NCBI GenBank assembly: GCA_036493475.1
Contig: DASXPS010000031.1
Coordinates: 1-45,530 of the forward strand
Source: Sporichthyaceae bacterium
GTDB taxonomy: Bacteria; Actinomycetota; Actinomycetes; Sporichthyales; Sporichthyaceae
Reading direction: 5' to 3'
DNA: 45,530 nt
Both the position numbers and the translations under genes were made by a program. Below are positions 17,061 to 24,472 of the stretch, in pieces; positions within the stretch are counted from its first letter, which is position 1, and each line of letters opens with the position of its first letter. The notes beneath the pieces are model-generated. The model did not search any database. It was not told the DNA's origin and was given only the letters and a program-made list of their open reading frames with translations.

Positions 17061-17602
17061 TCAGATCTGGAAGGACAGCGAACGGAAGCGATCGGCCACC
17101 GCCGCGTCGCCGCGAGTGGTACCGCCGCGGATCCGCCCGTAGGACGTGAGCACGAGCGAGGCCGGGTCGAAGTCGATGACGGCGGGCAGGTCGTCGACCG
17201 GGCCGGGCTCGTAGGCGAGGGGTGCAAGACCTGCATGCCCATCCAGTCCTCGGCGGAGAGGCTTTCGTAGATGCCGGTAGCGGTGTCCAGGTCGGACTGG
17301 AGCCGGTCGAGGGCCTCACTCTGCGACAGCACCCGGTGGGACCGGGCCCGCTCGTCCAGCCGGGCCGCCATGGCGCGCAGACCGATCGGCATGTCCGTGG
17401 ATTCCTGGTTGGCCCGGGCCAACTCGAAGCCGGGGAAGTAGCCCTCGGTGGCGTCGATCATGTGCCCGACCTGGTCGCGCACCTGCCAATTGCTGCACGC
17501 GGTCGGCGCCTCCCACGTATCGGATTCGGAGGCCAATCCGATCAAACCCGCCGCCTCCCGACGGACCAACCCCAACAGGGTGTCCTTCGCGGCGAAATCC
17601 AT
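17061..17602 (-). pseudogene. Remnant of a mycothiol-dependent MDMPI/DinB-type gene with internal deletion and frameshift
   Basis: The 5' part encodes MDFAAKDTLLGLVRREAAG... through GIYESLSAEDWMGMQVLHP, a MDMPI N-terminal four-helix domain (TIGR03083-like) with CSNWQVRDQVGHMIDATEG. Immediately after VLHP the frame changes. In another frame the sequence becomes LAYEPGPVDDLPAVIDFDP and then ASLVLTSYGRIRGGTTRGD and AVADRFRSLSFQI, with its stop at 17061. That is the end of the SCP2-like C-terminal domain of the same family. From memory, intact relatives have roughly 90 more residues between these parts, so DNA seems to have been lost at the junction near 17225-17232 with a shift of frame. The start is taken as the ATG at 17602; 17662 is possible. 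Confidence 0.75.
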
Positions 17603-17665
17603 GGCGTTGAACTTCGCGGACGTGGTGCCTCCTCGGTGGGGGGATCCGTCCTGTGGTGGCATCCT

Positions 17666-18505
17666 TCAGGACGCTTCGCGCTGCGTGAAGCCCCCGAGCG
17701 CCACCGAATACTCGTCGCGGGTCGCGTCGTAATGAACGGTGTACGTGGTCGGGTAGAGACCACTGCGCTGGTAGGCGGCCGGCTCCTTGAGCTGCTCGTC
17801 GAGCGGGGTGTGGGAGAGCAGCCAATCGCGGGTGATCATCGGCTCGAGAAAGATGACGTTGCCGTTCCAGGAGCCGCGGATCATCTCCTCGGTGAAGTCG
17901 TACTGGTGCGGCGTCCGGATGATTGCCTTGTCCGCCCAGTGCAGGCCCATCAGCGGAACGGTGTTGCTGACCGCGGTACCCGGCGGCGGGGCAAAGTCCG
18001 TCGGCATGTACTTGGTATCGGGTAGGTTCTCCGCCTTGGTGGCGAAGTCCTCGTTGGCCGGATCGACCTCCTTGGACACCGACTCGTCCGCGATGAAGAA
18101 GTGGTAGTCGAAGTGCGGCTTGTCCCAGATGCCGGGCGGCTCGTGCCCCATCGGGTTCCAGTAGAACTCGACGTGGTTGAGCACACCGGTACCCACCGCG
18201 CTGGGGAACTCGAGCATCACCGGCACGGGGTGTCCCTCGGGCATGTCGTTCGGCAGTGCGCGCAAGGCGGCCCCAGTCATCCGCACCCCGACCTCGACCG
18301 GCTTCCCCGCCGCGTCATTGACCACGTAGGTCCATACGGCGCCATCGCCCATCGGCTTGCTCGGCCCGGTCGCCGTCTGGCCCGGAGCGGCTGTGGCCGT
18401 GGCCGTGGGAACCACCGCGGCGGACGCGGTGGAGTGCCCGTCGGTGCAGCCGGCCAGCAGGGTCACCGCGACGGACGCGGCGGCCGCCGCACAGATTGCT
18501 TTCAT
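17666..18505 (-). CDS. Lipoprotein of the DUF5602/TTHB210-like family
   Basis: A 279-aa exported lipoprotein. A short signal ends in the lipobox LLAGC, and an Ala/Thr-rich linker follows. The mature part contains PEGHPVPVMLEFP, HVEFYWNPMGHEPPGIWDKPHFDYHFF and NTVPLMGLHWAD, resembling TTHB210-like (DUF5602) proteins. The many histidines (GHEPP, HFDYHF, GLHW) suggest metal binding, which is inference. The ATG at 18505 has a GAGAGG ribosome site. The protein is probably anchored to the outer leaflet of the membrane. Its biological role is unknown to me. Confidence 0.72.
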   Translation of the reverse strand: MKAICAAAAASVAVTLLAGCTDGHSTASAAVVPTATATAAPGQTATGPSKPMGDGAVWTYVVNDAAGKPVEVGVRMTGAALRALPNDMPEGHPVPVMLEFPSAVGTGVLNHVEFYWNPMGHEPPGIWDKPHFDYHFFIADESVSKEVDPANEDFATKAENLPDTKYMPTDFAPPPGTAVSNTVPLMGLHWADKAIIRTPHQYDFTEEMIRGSWNGNVIFLEPMITRDWLLSHTPLDEQLKEPAAYQRSGLYPTTYTVHYDATRDEYSVALGGFTQREAS

Positions 18506-18687
18506 GGCACAACCTCTCGGGTGCGGCCCACGACGACCTCGGAGCGGTCGATGGGCACCTCGTATGTGGGGACGTGGCGACGTGCGTTGAGGCGATGCAC
18601 TGCGAATCAGGGATGCGCGGTGGCCTGGTGCGCTGTGAGCACGATGGTCGGCACCCGCTCCGGGCCGAGCCATCGCCCGAACCGGTG

Positions 18688-19722
18688 CTACTTGCGCGCG
18701 ATCGCTGCGGAGGCGGGCCCGGCCAGCGGCAGGATCTCGACCGAACGGAAGCCGGCTTCGGCGCACCAGCCGCGGAAGTCCGCGCCGGAGAAGTCGAAGG
18801 CGTCCCCGAACTCGATGAGCATGTTCAGCGACATCATCAGACCGAAGGCGTTCTCCCGACGGTCGTCATCGATGATATTCTCCACCGCGATGAACACACC
18901 GCCGGCGGGCAGCGCCTCGTAGGCCTGGCGGATCAAGTGCAGTTTCCGCTCCAGGTTCCAGTCGTGCAGGATCATGCCCATCGTGATCACGTCGGCCTTG
19001 GGCAGCCGGTCGGCGAAAAAGTCACCGCCCACCGCCTCGACGCGGTCGGTCAGCTTGGCGTCGGTGATGGTGCGCTCGGCGATCGGCACCACGACCGGCA
19101 GGTCGAAGCTGGTGCAGCGCAGATGCGGATGGTGCTGCGCGAGGATGATCGAGAGCTGACCGGTGGCCCCGCCGACGTCGCAGGTGGTCTGGTACGGCGA
19201 GAAGTCGAACTTTTGCGCCAGTGCGGTGAAGTTGCCCACCGAGATACCGGCCATGGCCCGCATGAACTGCTCCAGCCGCGCCGGGTCGGCGTAGAACTGC
19301 TCGAACATCGAGGTGCCGGTCTGCTTGACCTCGTTCTGCGGCCGGCCCGTCTGCAGCGCCTCGGTCAGCCCACCCCAGAACGGGTACAGCCGCGCGTCGG
19401 CCATCTCCAAAAAGCCGCCGAAGTAGGCGGGCGACTTCTCGTCGAGGAAGGTCCCGGTGTCCAGGGTGTTGCGGTAGGTCGCGGACGGCCCGGAGCCGTC
19501 GCGCTCCAACAGCCGCAGGGCGACCAGCGTATCGAGGAAGTCATAGGTGGCCCGCGAGCCGAAGCGCAGTCGGTCGTGGAGCTGGTCGCCGGTCATCGGC
19601 CCCTCGCCGAGCACCGTGAACAGGCCGAGACCCACCGCGGACAGCAACGTCTTGGACGGCCAGAAACCCATACCGATCTGCAGGATCGCGGTGGGGTCCG
19701 GCGCGGTGGGTTGAGCGCTCAT
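18688..19722 (-). CDS. O-methyltransferase, class I SAM-dependent (hydroxyneurosporene/COMT-like)
   Basis: A 344-aa SAM-dependent methyltransferase. The N-terminal winged-helix dimerisation domain (LHDRLRFGSRATYDFLDTL, ALRLLERDGSGPSATYRNT) is followed by a Rossmann domain. Its SAM motif is CDVGGATGQLSIIL, then GDFFADRLPKADVITMG and the catalytic-region ILHDWN. This is the plan of caffeate/hydroxyneurosporene O-methyltransferases, usually acting on phenolic or polyketide hydroxyls. The ATG at 19722 follows a GGAG site. The next gene downstream is the DUF5602-like lipoprotein, 182 bp away. The acceptor is unknown. Confidence 0.88.
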   Translation of the reverse strand: MSAQPTAPDPTAILQIGMGFWPSKTLLSAVGLGLFTVLGEGPMTGDQLHDRLRFGSRATYDFLDTLVALRLLERDGSGPSATYRNTLDTGTFLDEKSPAYFGGFLEMADARLYPFWGGLTEALQTGRPQNEVKQTGTSMFEQFYADPARLEQFMRAMAGISVGNFTALAQKFDFSPYQTTCDVGGATGQLSIILAQHHPHLRCTSFDLPVVVPIAERTITDAKLTDRVEAVGGDFFADRLPKADVITMGMILHDWNLERKLHLIRQAYEALPAGGVFIAVENIIDDDRRENAFGLMMSLNMLIEFGDAFDFSGADFRGWCAEAGFRSVEILPLAGPASAAIARK

Positions 19723-19905
19723 GGTGGCTCCGATCGGCAGTGGGCGCCCGGCAGGGCACGGGCGGGGTATTGCGGTCCGGCCGTCATCCGCGGCGGTACG
19801 GATACCGTGATACACGCTCACCTTCGGACGCGCCAGAGACGCGCGGGCACGGGCAGTCGGCACGCCACTGCCGGCCCATCGATTTGCCGAGATCAGTGGC
19901 TGACG

Positions 19906-20634
19906 TCAACGCGTAGCGCGAAGCTTGGGCAGCGGCGCCCAGGTGACTGGAACCTCCCGCATGATCAGCGCCGAGTCGAGCACCACGCTCCCGGCCGGGA
20001 AACGGGTCCGGTCGTCGAAATATGACGAGTGCGCGCGGATGACCACCGCCGGCTCGACCTTCCATGCGGCAGTGCGCAGCTCCAGGCCGTCGAAGTGTGC
20101 GGAATCACGGGTGGCGGAGAAGCCCACGGCGCCCCTTTCGAAGAAAGCCGAGGCCTCCGCAACGTTCCGGAAGATAGCGCTCCCTTCCAGCTCGTCGACG
20201 ACGCGGATCGCGACGTCGACCTCGGCTGAACCGTCGCGCGCGGTGTACGCGACGTGCACCTCGCTCGGCGTTTCCTGCACCCGGAACGTGGCCGGGAAGT
20301 GCAACCCCGGATACAGCCGGCCGCCGACTGCTCGGTTCACCATCGAATCGCTGTCCCGTCGGGGAATGTAGACCCCGGTACCGCGCCCTTGCGGGGATTC
20401 CCATTCAACAGCGACCCGATGTGCCGCGTTCTCACTGCGCAACCCCAGCTGCCGGGGCAGGCCCTTGATGCGCATTCCGCCGAGCCGGATCAGACAGATC
20501 CCGGCCACCGCCGCACCGTCGACCAGGTGCGGCTCAAACGGTGCAGGAAGGTGGCGGGCCATAACCTCGGGATCCACCCGATAGTTAATGAGCAATCGGC
20601 GTTCGATCTCGCCCTGAATCAGCGGCGGCTTCAT
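19906..20634 (-). CDS. DUF2071 (YqjF-like) protein
   Basis: A 242-aa soluble protein of the YqjF/DUF2071 acetoacetate-decarboxylase-like fold. Visible blocks are INYRVDPEVMARHLPAPFEP, ENAAHRVAVEWES and GTGVYIPRRDSDS. No enzymatic role is established. The ATG at 20634 lies behind GAGGGGG. The frame stays open further upstream into the tRNA-derived fragment at 20815, but that stretch is not protein-like. The gene is the first intact CDS on the DUF2071 side of the tRNA-Ala scar. Confidence 0.82.
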   Translation of the reverse strand: MKPPLIQGEIERRLLINYRVDPEVMARHLPAPFEPHLVDGAAVAGICLIRLGGMRIKGLPRQLGLRSENAAHRVAVEWESPQGRGTGVYIPRRDSDSMVNRAVGGRLYPGLHFPATFRVQETPSEVHVAYTARDGSAEVDVAIRVVDELEGSAIFRNVAEASAFFERGAVGFSATRDSAHFDGLELRTAAWKVEPAVVIRAHSSYFDDRTRFPAGSVVLDSALIMREVPVTWAPLPKLRATR

Positions 20635-20814
20635 TGCGACCCCCTCGGGCTCCGGGCCATCCGTCTTCAGGATGCGCCACCACAACGTCGGCCGCGTCCT
20701 GACCGCCCAATTCGGGGCTCGGAATGCAGGTTGCAACGAGGGTGGCGTCAGAGGCGCCGCGATCGCCTCAATCGGCGCAACGTGCATCCCGAGCCGCGCC
20801 GCGGCCATCTTTTG

Positions 20815-20856
20815 TGGAGCTGAGGGGATTCGAACTCCTGACCCCTTCCATGCCAT
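20815..20856 (-). repeat. 42-bp copy of the 3' half of tRNA-Ala, distal att-like repeat
   Basis: The minus strand reproduces the tRNA-Ala(GGC) gene at 21724-21796 from the first base of its anticodon loop to the discriminator base, 41 of 42 positions identical. One change breaks a T-stem pair. Homology stops exactly at the 5' edge of the anticodon loop, so it is not a functional tRNA. The same orientation and tRNA boundary are what a tyrosine-recombinase element leaves after integrating into a tRNA. Confidence 0.85.
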
Positions 20857-21030
20857 CACGGTCCGAGGGGTCCTTTACAGCCCGTGTAGTGCGAGGTCAG
20901 GATCCTGGCCGTCCGCCGCCGTCGGCCCAAATCCAGGGCGGTTGCTACAGAATCTGCTACACGCCGTAGCCGGAGAAATGGTCATCGGCTCGCGCCGGGC
21001 GCGGACTCGACCACGTCGATGATGCGGCGG
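20857..21030. other. Non-coding stretch inside the tRNA-Ala direct repeat
   Basis: Between the partial tRNA copy and the cupin gene I find no convincing coding frame. The sequence has several short CTACA/TGTAG words (GGTTGCTACAGAATCTGCTACA near 20939-20960, GGCTACAGG near 21030, TTACAGCCCGTGTAG near 20874). They could be arm-type integrase-binding sites of a vanished element. No integrase reading frame is recognisable. The flank 20635-20814 towards DUF2071 also looks empty. Confidence 0.4.
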
Positions 21031-21519
21031 CTACAGGGGCGGATCTTCCAGCGGTGGCCCGATGATCTGGATGCCGTTCTCGGCCGCTGCCCGCATCAGT
21101 CGGTCGATGTCAGGAGGGGTCGGCGCGGGCAGGCCGGGGGCCGACGCCGGTTCGCCGGCCGCCCGGACGAAGTCCTCGAACCCCGCGGGGGTGGTCAACA
21201 AGAGGAAGTGGGCTTCCTCGGAGTCGACGCGGAAGCGGTGCTCGACATTGCGTGGGCCGAAGACGAAACCGCCGTCCGTGACCGTGCGCTGCTCACCGGC
21301 GAATTCGACCGTGAGTTGGCCATTCAGCACGTAGAACATCTCGTCCGCGGCGGTATGCACGTGCAGCGGCGCTCCGTGGCCGCGCGGAGCGTGAAACTCG
21401 GCGAGGAACAGTCCGCCGCCGTTCTGCGTGCTCGTCGTCTTGTAGGTGACGCGGGCACCGAGGAACCAGTGCGGCTCTCCTTCGGTGGCGTCCAGTACGT
21501 AGCCGATCGGAGCACTCAC
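21031..21519 (-). CDS. Single-domain cupin protein
   Basis: A 162-aa cupin. Motif 1 is PLHVHTAADEMFYVLNGQLTV with metal-binding H, H and E. Motif 2 is PRNVEHRFRV with the second histidine. The ending APTPPDIDRLMRAAAENG is typical of quercetinase-like cupins in actinobacteria. I chose the GTG at 21519, with an AGGA site 8 nt upstream. A TTG 18 codons earlier is possible. It is the only clear gene between the intact tRNA-Ala and its partial copy, so it may be cargo of the element that left the scar. Reaction unknown. Confidence 0.8.
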   Translation of the reverse strand: MSAPIGYVLDATEGEPHWFLGARVTYKTTSTQNGGGLFLAEFHAPRGHGAPLHVHTAADEMFYVLNGQLTVEFAGEQRTVTDGGFVFGPRNVEHRFRVDSEEAHFLLLTTPAGFEDFVRAAGEPASAPGLPAPTPPDIDRLMRAAAENGIQIIGPPLEDPPL

Positions 21520-21676
21520 TTGTGCCGTCCTGTCCGTGGCAACGGGTCGCGCCCAGCGGAACGTGGCCGCCAATAAAGACTTTCATATGGTCACGGGACA
21601 ACGAGGCACTGATGCGGCCGTGTCATCGGCACGACGCGAGTCGCCAGGTGTTCGGCAATGCGTCAGGTGGCCCACG

Positions 21677-21708
21677 AGAAACGCCCCCGACCGATTCGGT
21701 CGGAGGCG
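21677..21708 (-). terminator. Rho-independent terminator of tRNA-Ala
   Basis: Reading the minus strand after the tRNA, a 12-bp stem with one G-T pair (CGCCTCCGACCG / CGGTCGGGGGCG) and an AAT loop is followed by TTTCT. It starts about 16 nt beyond the tRNA 3' end. Confidence 0.8.
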
Positions 21709-21723
21709 CTCGGGCGGCTCGAG

Positions 21724-21796
21724 TGGAGCTGAGGGGATTCGAACCCCTGACCCCTTCCATGCCATGGAAGTGCGCTACCAACTGCGCTACAGCCCC
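21724..21796 (-). tRNA. tRNA-Ala (anticodon GGC)
   Basis: A full cloverleaf of 73 nt without encoded CCA. The acceptor stem GGGGCTG/CAGCTCC includes the G3-U70 wobble pair that identifies alanine tRNA. The anticodon stem is CTTCC/GGAAG with the loop ATGGCAT (anticodon GGC, plus-strand positions 21761-21763), and the T-arm is AGGGG-TTCGAAT-CCCCT. A TAGCCT -10-like box lies upstream at 21824-21829 and a small hairpin leader lies between. Its 3' half is copied at 20815, so it is the likely attachment site of a mobile element. Confidence 0.96.
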
Positions 21797-21861
21797 GATC
21801 GACGCCCCTGGCGTCGGGGATGCAGGCTAGCAGCCGACGGCCGTCGCCCGCGAAAACACCG

Positions 21862-22095
21862 TCAGCGGGCGCCCTCTTCGCGGCTTTGCTGCAATGACGG
21901 CGCCCCGGCATCGTGGGAGTCCCACGGCGGGCGCACCACGTTGACGCAGGCCGACGTCGACTCTGCCTGCTCCGATCCGGACGCGTCGCCGCCAGGACGC
22001 GCGTCCTGCTCGGCGCCGCGCAGAAGGTCGCTCGTGGAGCCCGAGTTCACGCCCTCGGGCTCCACCAGGTCGCGGCGGTGTTTTCCCTCACTCAT
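21862..22095 (-). CDS. Small hypothetical protein coupled to the upstream gene
   Basis: A 77-aa hydrophilic protein rich in Gly, Ser, Glu and Asp (MSEGKHRRDLVEPEGVNSG). Its ATG overlaps the stop of the upstream gene (ATGA, 4 nt), which argues for coupled translation and against a shadow frame. It has no helix, signal or motif that I recognise and looks partly disordered. It ends about 65 bp before the tRNA-Ala promoter. It could also be an incidental frame. Confidence 0.4.
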   Translation of the reverse strand: MSEGKHRRDLVEPEGVNSGSTSDLLRGAEQDARPGGDASGSEQAESTSACVNVVRPPWDSHDAGAPSLQQSREEGAR

Positions 22096-22556
22096 CCGGC
22101 GTGCAACGGTGCCTCGGCGGGCGCCTTCTTTTGGCCGGCCTGTGCGGCCGGGGGCGCTGCGGTTTCGGCGGGCATCCAGTCGTCGCTGTCGTGCGGCAAC
22201 TTCCAGGCCTTCCAGGCCGCGGCGGCACCCGCGCCGAGCAGCGTCAGCATGAGGGCCTTGCGGCCCCAGCGGCGCGACTTCGGCTCCACCATCGCATGGC
22301 CGGCCAACGCCTGCGCGGCCGCGCTGCCGCGGCGGGCGGCCTCGGCGCGCCACGGCTCGGTGGCCGCGATGCCGTCCTTCACCCGGGGCAGCACCTCATC
22401 GACCATCATGTCGCGGGTCTTCATGCCTGCGGTGGCCAGCGCCGGGGCAACCACCTCTCGGGTCTTGGCACCCGCGGTGGCCAGCGTCGGGACGACGTAG
22501 CTCCTCAGGTCCTCGGCGTTGTCGCGCAGCACAGCAGTGGCCTGGTTGCGGCTCAT
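22092..22556 (-). CDS. Conserved hypothetical protein, DUF5324-like, single membrane segment
   Basis: A 154-aa protein. The N-terminal half is amphipathic and repetitive (VVPTLATAGAKTREVVAPALATAGMKTRDMMVDEVLP), with an almost duplicated module of about 17 residues. A basic stretch (EPKSRRWGRKALM) then precedes a hydrophobic segment (LTLLGAGAAAAWKAW), and the tail is Ala/Pro-rich. This matches my memory of a small conserved protein family next to ppiA and the rhomboid gene in actinomycetes, but I could not verify it. The ATG follows AAGGGGA. It is divergent from ppiA across a 131-bp promoter region. Confidence 0.65.
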   Translation of the reverse strand: MSRNQATAVLRDNAEDLRSYVVPTLATAGAKTREVVAPALATAGMKTRDMMVDEVLPRVKDGIAATEPWRAEAARRGSAAAQALAGHAMVEPKSRRWGRKALMLTLLGAGAAAAWKAWKLPHDSDDWMPAETAAPPAAQAGQKKAPAEAPLHAG

Positions 22557-22687
22557 TCTGGGTTCCCCTTTCAATTTCGTCTCCCCTGTTCCTTCCCGCC
22601 CGTGGCCCCGCCACTCCCGCGCGCTCTCGCGTGCAAGGATTGTCACGACCGCCGAGCGGGCGGTCGTTGTGCCGGGAAGAGGTGCCA

Positions 22688-23209
22688 GTGGCCGCGCAGC
22701 ACGCCGTCATCCACACGAACTTGGGCGACATCAGGGTTCGCCTGTTCCCCGACCACGCTCCGACCACGGTGAAGAACTTCACCGAACTGGCCGAGGGCAA
22801 GCGGGAGTGGACCGATCCGCGGACCAACGCGCCCTCCACCGAGCCGCTGTACAACGGCACGATCTTCCACCGGGTGATCTCCGGGTTCATGATTCAGGGC
22901 GGTGACCCGCTGGGCACCGGCACCGGCGGCCCCGGCTACCGGTTCAAGGACGAGTTCCACTCCGAGCTGATCTTCGACCGGCCGTACCTGCTGGCCATGG
23001 CCAACGCCGGCCCGAGCACCAACGGCTCCCAGTTCTTCATCACCGTGGTGCCCACTCCGTGGCTGACCATGAAACACACGATCTTCGGTGAGGTGGCCGA
23101 CGAGAGCAGCCGCGACGTGGTGGAGGAGATCGGCGCCGTACGCACCGGCCCGCGCGACCGTCCGACCCGAGACGTCGAGATCACCAGCATCGACGTCGAG
23201 TACAGCTAG
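22688..23209 (+). CDS. ppiA: Cyclophilin-type peptidyl-prolyl cis-trans isomerase
   Basis: A 173-aa cytoplasmic cyclophilin. It shows TNLGDIRVRLFPDHAPTTVKNFTELAEG, the catalytic FHRVISGFMIQGGDPLGTGTGGPGY, LAMANAGPSTNGSQFFITV and TPWLTMKHTIFGEV. All the usual active-site residues (the R of FHR, and FMIQGG) are present. The GTG at 22688 lies behind AAGAGG. A 9-bp inverted repeat (22645-22667) sits in the leader. It is followed 12 bp later by the rhomboid gene on the same strand, the usual actinobacterial pairing. It speeds proline isomerisation in folding proteins. Confidence 0.95.
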   Translation: MAAQHAVIHTNLGDIRVRLFPDHAPTTVKNFTELAEGKREWTDPRTNAPSTEPLYNGTIFHRVISGFMIQGGDPLGTGTGGPGYRFKDEFHSELIFDRPYLLAMANAGPSTNGSQFFITVVPTPWLTMKHTIFGEVADESSRDVVEEIGAVRTGPRDRPTRDVEITSIDVEYS

Positions 23210-23221
23210 CCCAGCGCGCTC

Positions 23222-24172
23222 GTGGCCAATATCGACAGCGTCCCCGGCGGTCCCCCGGTCTGTTACCGCCACCCGGATCGGGAGAGCCATGTCCGCTGCG
23301 GGCGGTGCGGCCGGTACATCTGCCCGGACGACATGGTGTCCGCGGCGGTCGGTTTCCAGTGCCATGAGTGCGTCCGGGCGGGCAACAAAGGGGTTCGCAC
23401 CCCGCGCACGGTGACCGGCGGGGTCGCGCGAACCAACACCGGCGTGATCACCATGGCGATCATCGGGATCAACGTCTTCGTGTTCCTCGCCGTGCAGGGC
23501 TCGGATCGATTGCTGGAACGGCTGCTGCTGACCGCGTACTCCAGCGACGGTCACGGGGTGGCCCAGGGCGGCTGGTACCGACTGATCAGTGCGACATTCC
23601 TGCACCAGCAGACCTTCCACATCCTGCTGAACATGATCGTGTTGTGGATGTTCGGCCGACCGCTGGAGGCTCAGCTCGGCCGGGTCCGCTACATCGTCAC
23701 CTACCTGATCTGCGGACTCGGTGGCTCCTGCGCGTCCTATTTGTTCAACCCGCCGGGTACCGCGTCGCTGGGTGCCTCCGGCGCGGTGTTCGGGCTGATC
23801 GGCGTGCTGCTGGTGGTGGAACGCCGGTTCGGCTCGAGCACCCCGAGCGCGCTGATCTACCTGGCCATCCTGCTGTTACCGGGCATCGTGATCAGCAACG
23901 TGGACTGGCGCGCGCACGTGGGCGGGCTCATCGTCGGCTTCGCGCTGGGCGGGATCTACGCCTACACCCCGCGGTCGAACCGCACGTATTGGCACGCCGG
24001 GCTGTGCGTGGCGATCACCGCAGCGCTGCTGGTCTCCGTCGGCGTGCGCACGCATCGGATCAAGGAGCAGGTGGCCCAGCGGTTCGGGCCGGGCATCTCC
24101 TTCGAGCTGGTTGTCCACACTGGGGACAACCCATGTGGAGAACTACAGCGGTGTAACTCGGTCCGCGGCTAG
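23222..24172 (+). CDS. Rhomboid-family intramembrane serine protease with N-terminal zinc-binding domain
   Basis: A 316-aa protein. The first 50 residues hold a Cys/His cluster (C14, H17, H23, C26, C29, C34, C47, C50) resembling a B-box-type zinc finger. Six or seven helices follow. The catalytic serine is S186 in GASGAVFG, the partner histidine is H232 in WRAHVGG, and HQQTFHILLNMIVLWMFG carries the conserved oxyanion asparagine. The GTG at 23222 has no good ribosome site and is 12 bp after the ppiA stop. The last codons contain a DnaA-box cluster. The stop overlaps that of the convergent crgA gene by 4 nt. Substrate unknown. Confidence 0.9.
   Translation: MANIDSVPGGPPVCYRHPDRESHVRCGRCGRYICPDDMVSAAVGFQCHECVRAGNKGVRTPRTVTGGVARTNTGVITMAIIGINVFVFLAVQGSDRLLERLLLTAYSSDGHGVAQGGWYRLISATFLHQQTFHILLNMIVLWMFGRPLEAQLGRVRYIVTYLICGLGGSCASYLFNPPGTASLGASGAVFGLIGVLLVVERRFGSSTPSALIYLAILLLPGIVISNVDWRAHVGGLIVGFALGGIYAYTPRSNRTYWHAGLCVAITAALLVSVGVRTHRIKEQVAQRFGPGISFELVVHTGDNPCGELQRCNSVRG
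24111..24142. promoter_or_regulatory. Three DnaA-box-like 9-mers at the rhomboid/crgA junction
   Basis: TTGTCCACA (24111-24119, plus), TTGTCCCCA (24121-24129, minus) and TTCTCCACA (24134-24142, minus) lie within 32 bp. The first two form an inverted repeat, GTTGTCC...GGACAAC. TTGTCCACA is the DnaA-box form favoured in GC-rich actinomycetes. They lie within the 3' end of the rhomboid gene. Binding is inferred. Confidence 0.45.
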
Positions 24173-24417
24173 CGCCACTGGGTGGCGGTGACGAACCCGC
24201 CGGTGATGAACGCGAAGCCGACCAACAGATTGGCGTTGCCGATGCCCGGCATCGGCCAGTCGCCGTTGCTCACGTAATAGACGACGATCCACAGCAGCCC
24301 CACCATGAACAGGCCGACCATCAGCGGCGCCACCCAGTTCGCGCTCGGACCCAGCTTGACCGCCTTGGGCGTGGGCGCCGACTTGTCATCCTTCTTCCGC
24401 ACCCGCGACTTGGGCAT
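24169..24417 (-). CDS. crgA: Cell division protein CrgA
   Basis: An 82-aa septation regulator of actinobacteria that interacts with FtsZ-ring and peptidoglycan-synthesis proteins at the division site. It has a basic N-terminus (MPKSRVRKKDDKS), then two membrane helices at about residues 29-46 and 63-79, joined by the conserved YYVSNGDWPMPGIGNANLLVGF. Length and motifs are standard. The ATG is directly behind GGAGGGGAC. It is divergent from the DUF881/sortase operon (55 bp between starts) and convergent with rhomboid. Confidence 0.95.
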   Translation of the reverse strand: MPKSRVRKKDDKSAPTPKAVKLGPSANWVAPLMVGLFMVGLLWIVVYYVSNGDWPMPGIGNANLLVGFAFITGGFVTATQWR

Positions 24418-24459
24418 GTCCCCTCCTGCTGCGCACCATTCCCGACGTCAACGCTGAGC

Positions 24460-24465
24460 TAGCGT
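24460..24465 (+). promoter_or_regulatory. -10 box of a leaderless DUF881-sortase operon
   Basis: TAGCGT is followed by 7 nt and the ATG of the DUF881 gene, with no ribosome site. Transcription would start at or beside the start codon. It overlaps the divergent crgA promoter region. Confidence 0.45.
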
Positions 24466-24472
24466 AGCGGCC

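Noticed and set aside
17036-17662. Intact 208-residue MDMPI gene in one frame
   Set aside because: After the N-terminal domain the single frame turns into low-complexity Ser/Thr/Arg sequence, while the true C-terminal family motif lies in another frame.
20815-20856. Second functional tRNA-Ala
   Set aside because: It lacks the acceptor 5' strand, D-arm and 5' anticodon stem and has a broken T-stem pair.
20634-20859. Upstream extension of the DUF2071 frame beginning MMAWKGSGVRIPSAP
   Set aside because: That peptide is the translation of the tRNA-Ala fragment, not a protein start; the family motif begins only at the ATG at 20634.
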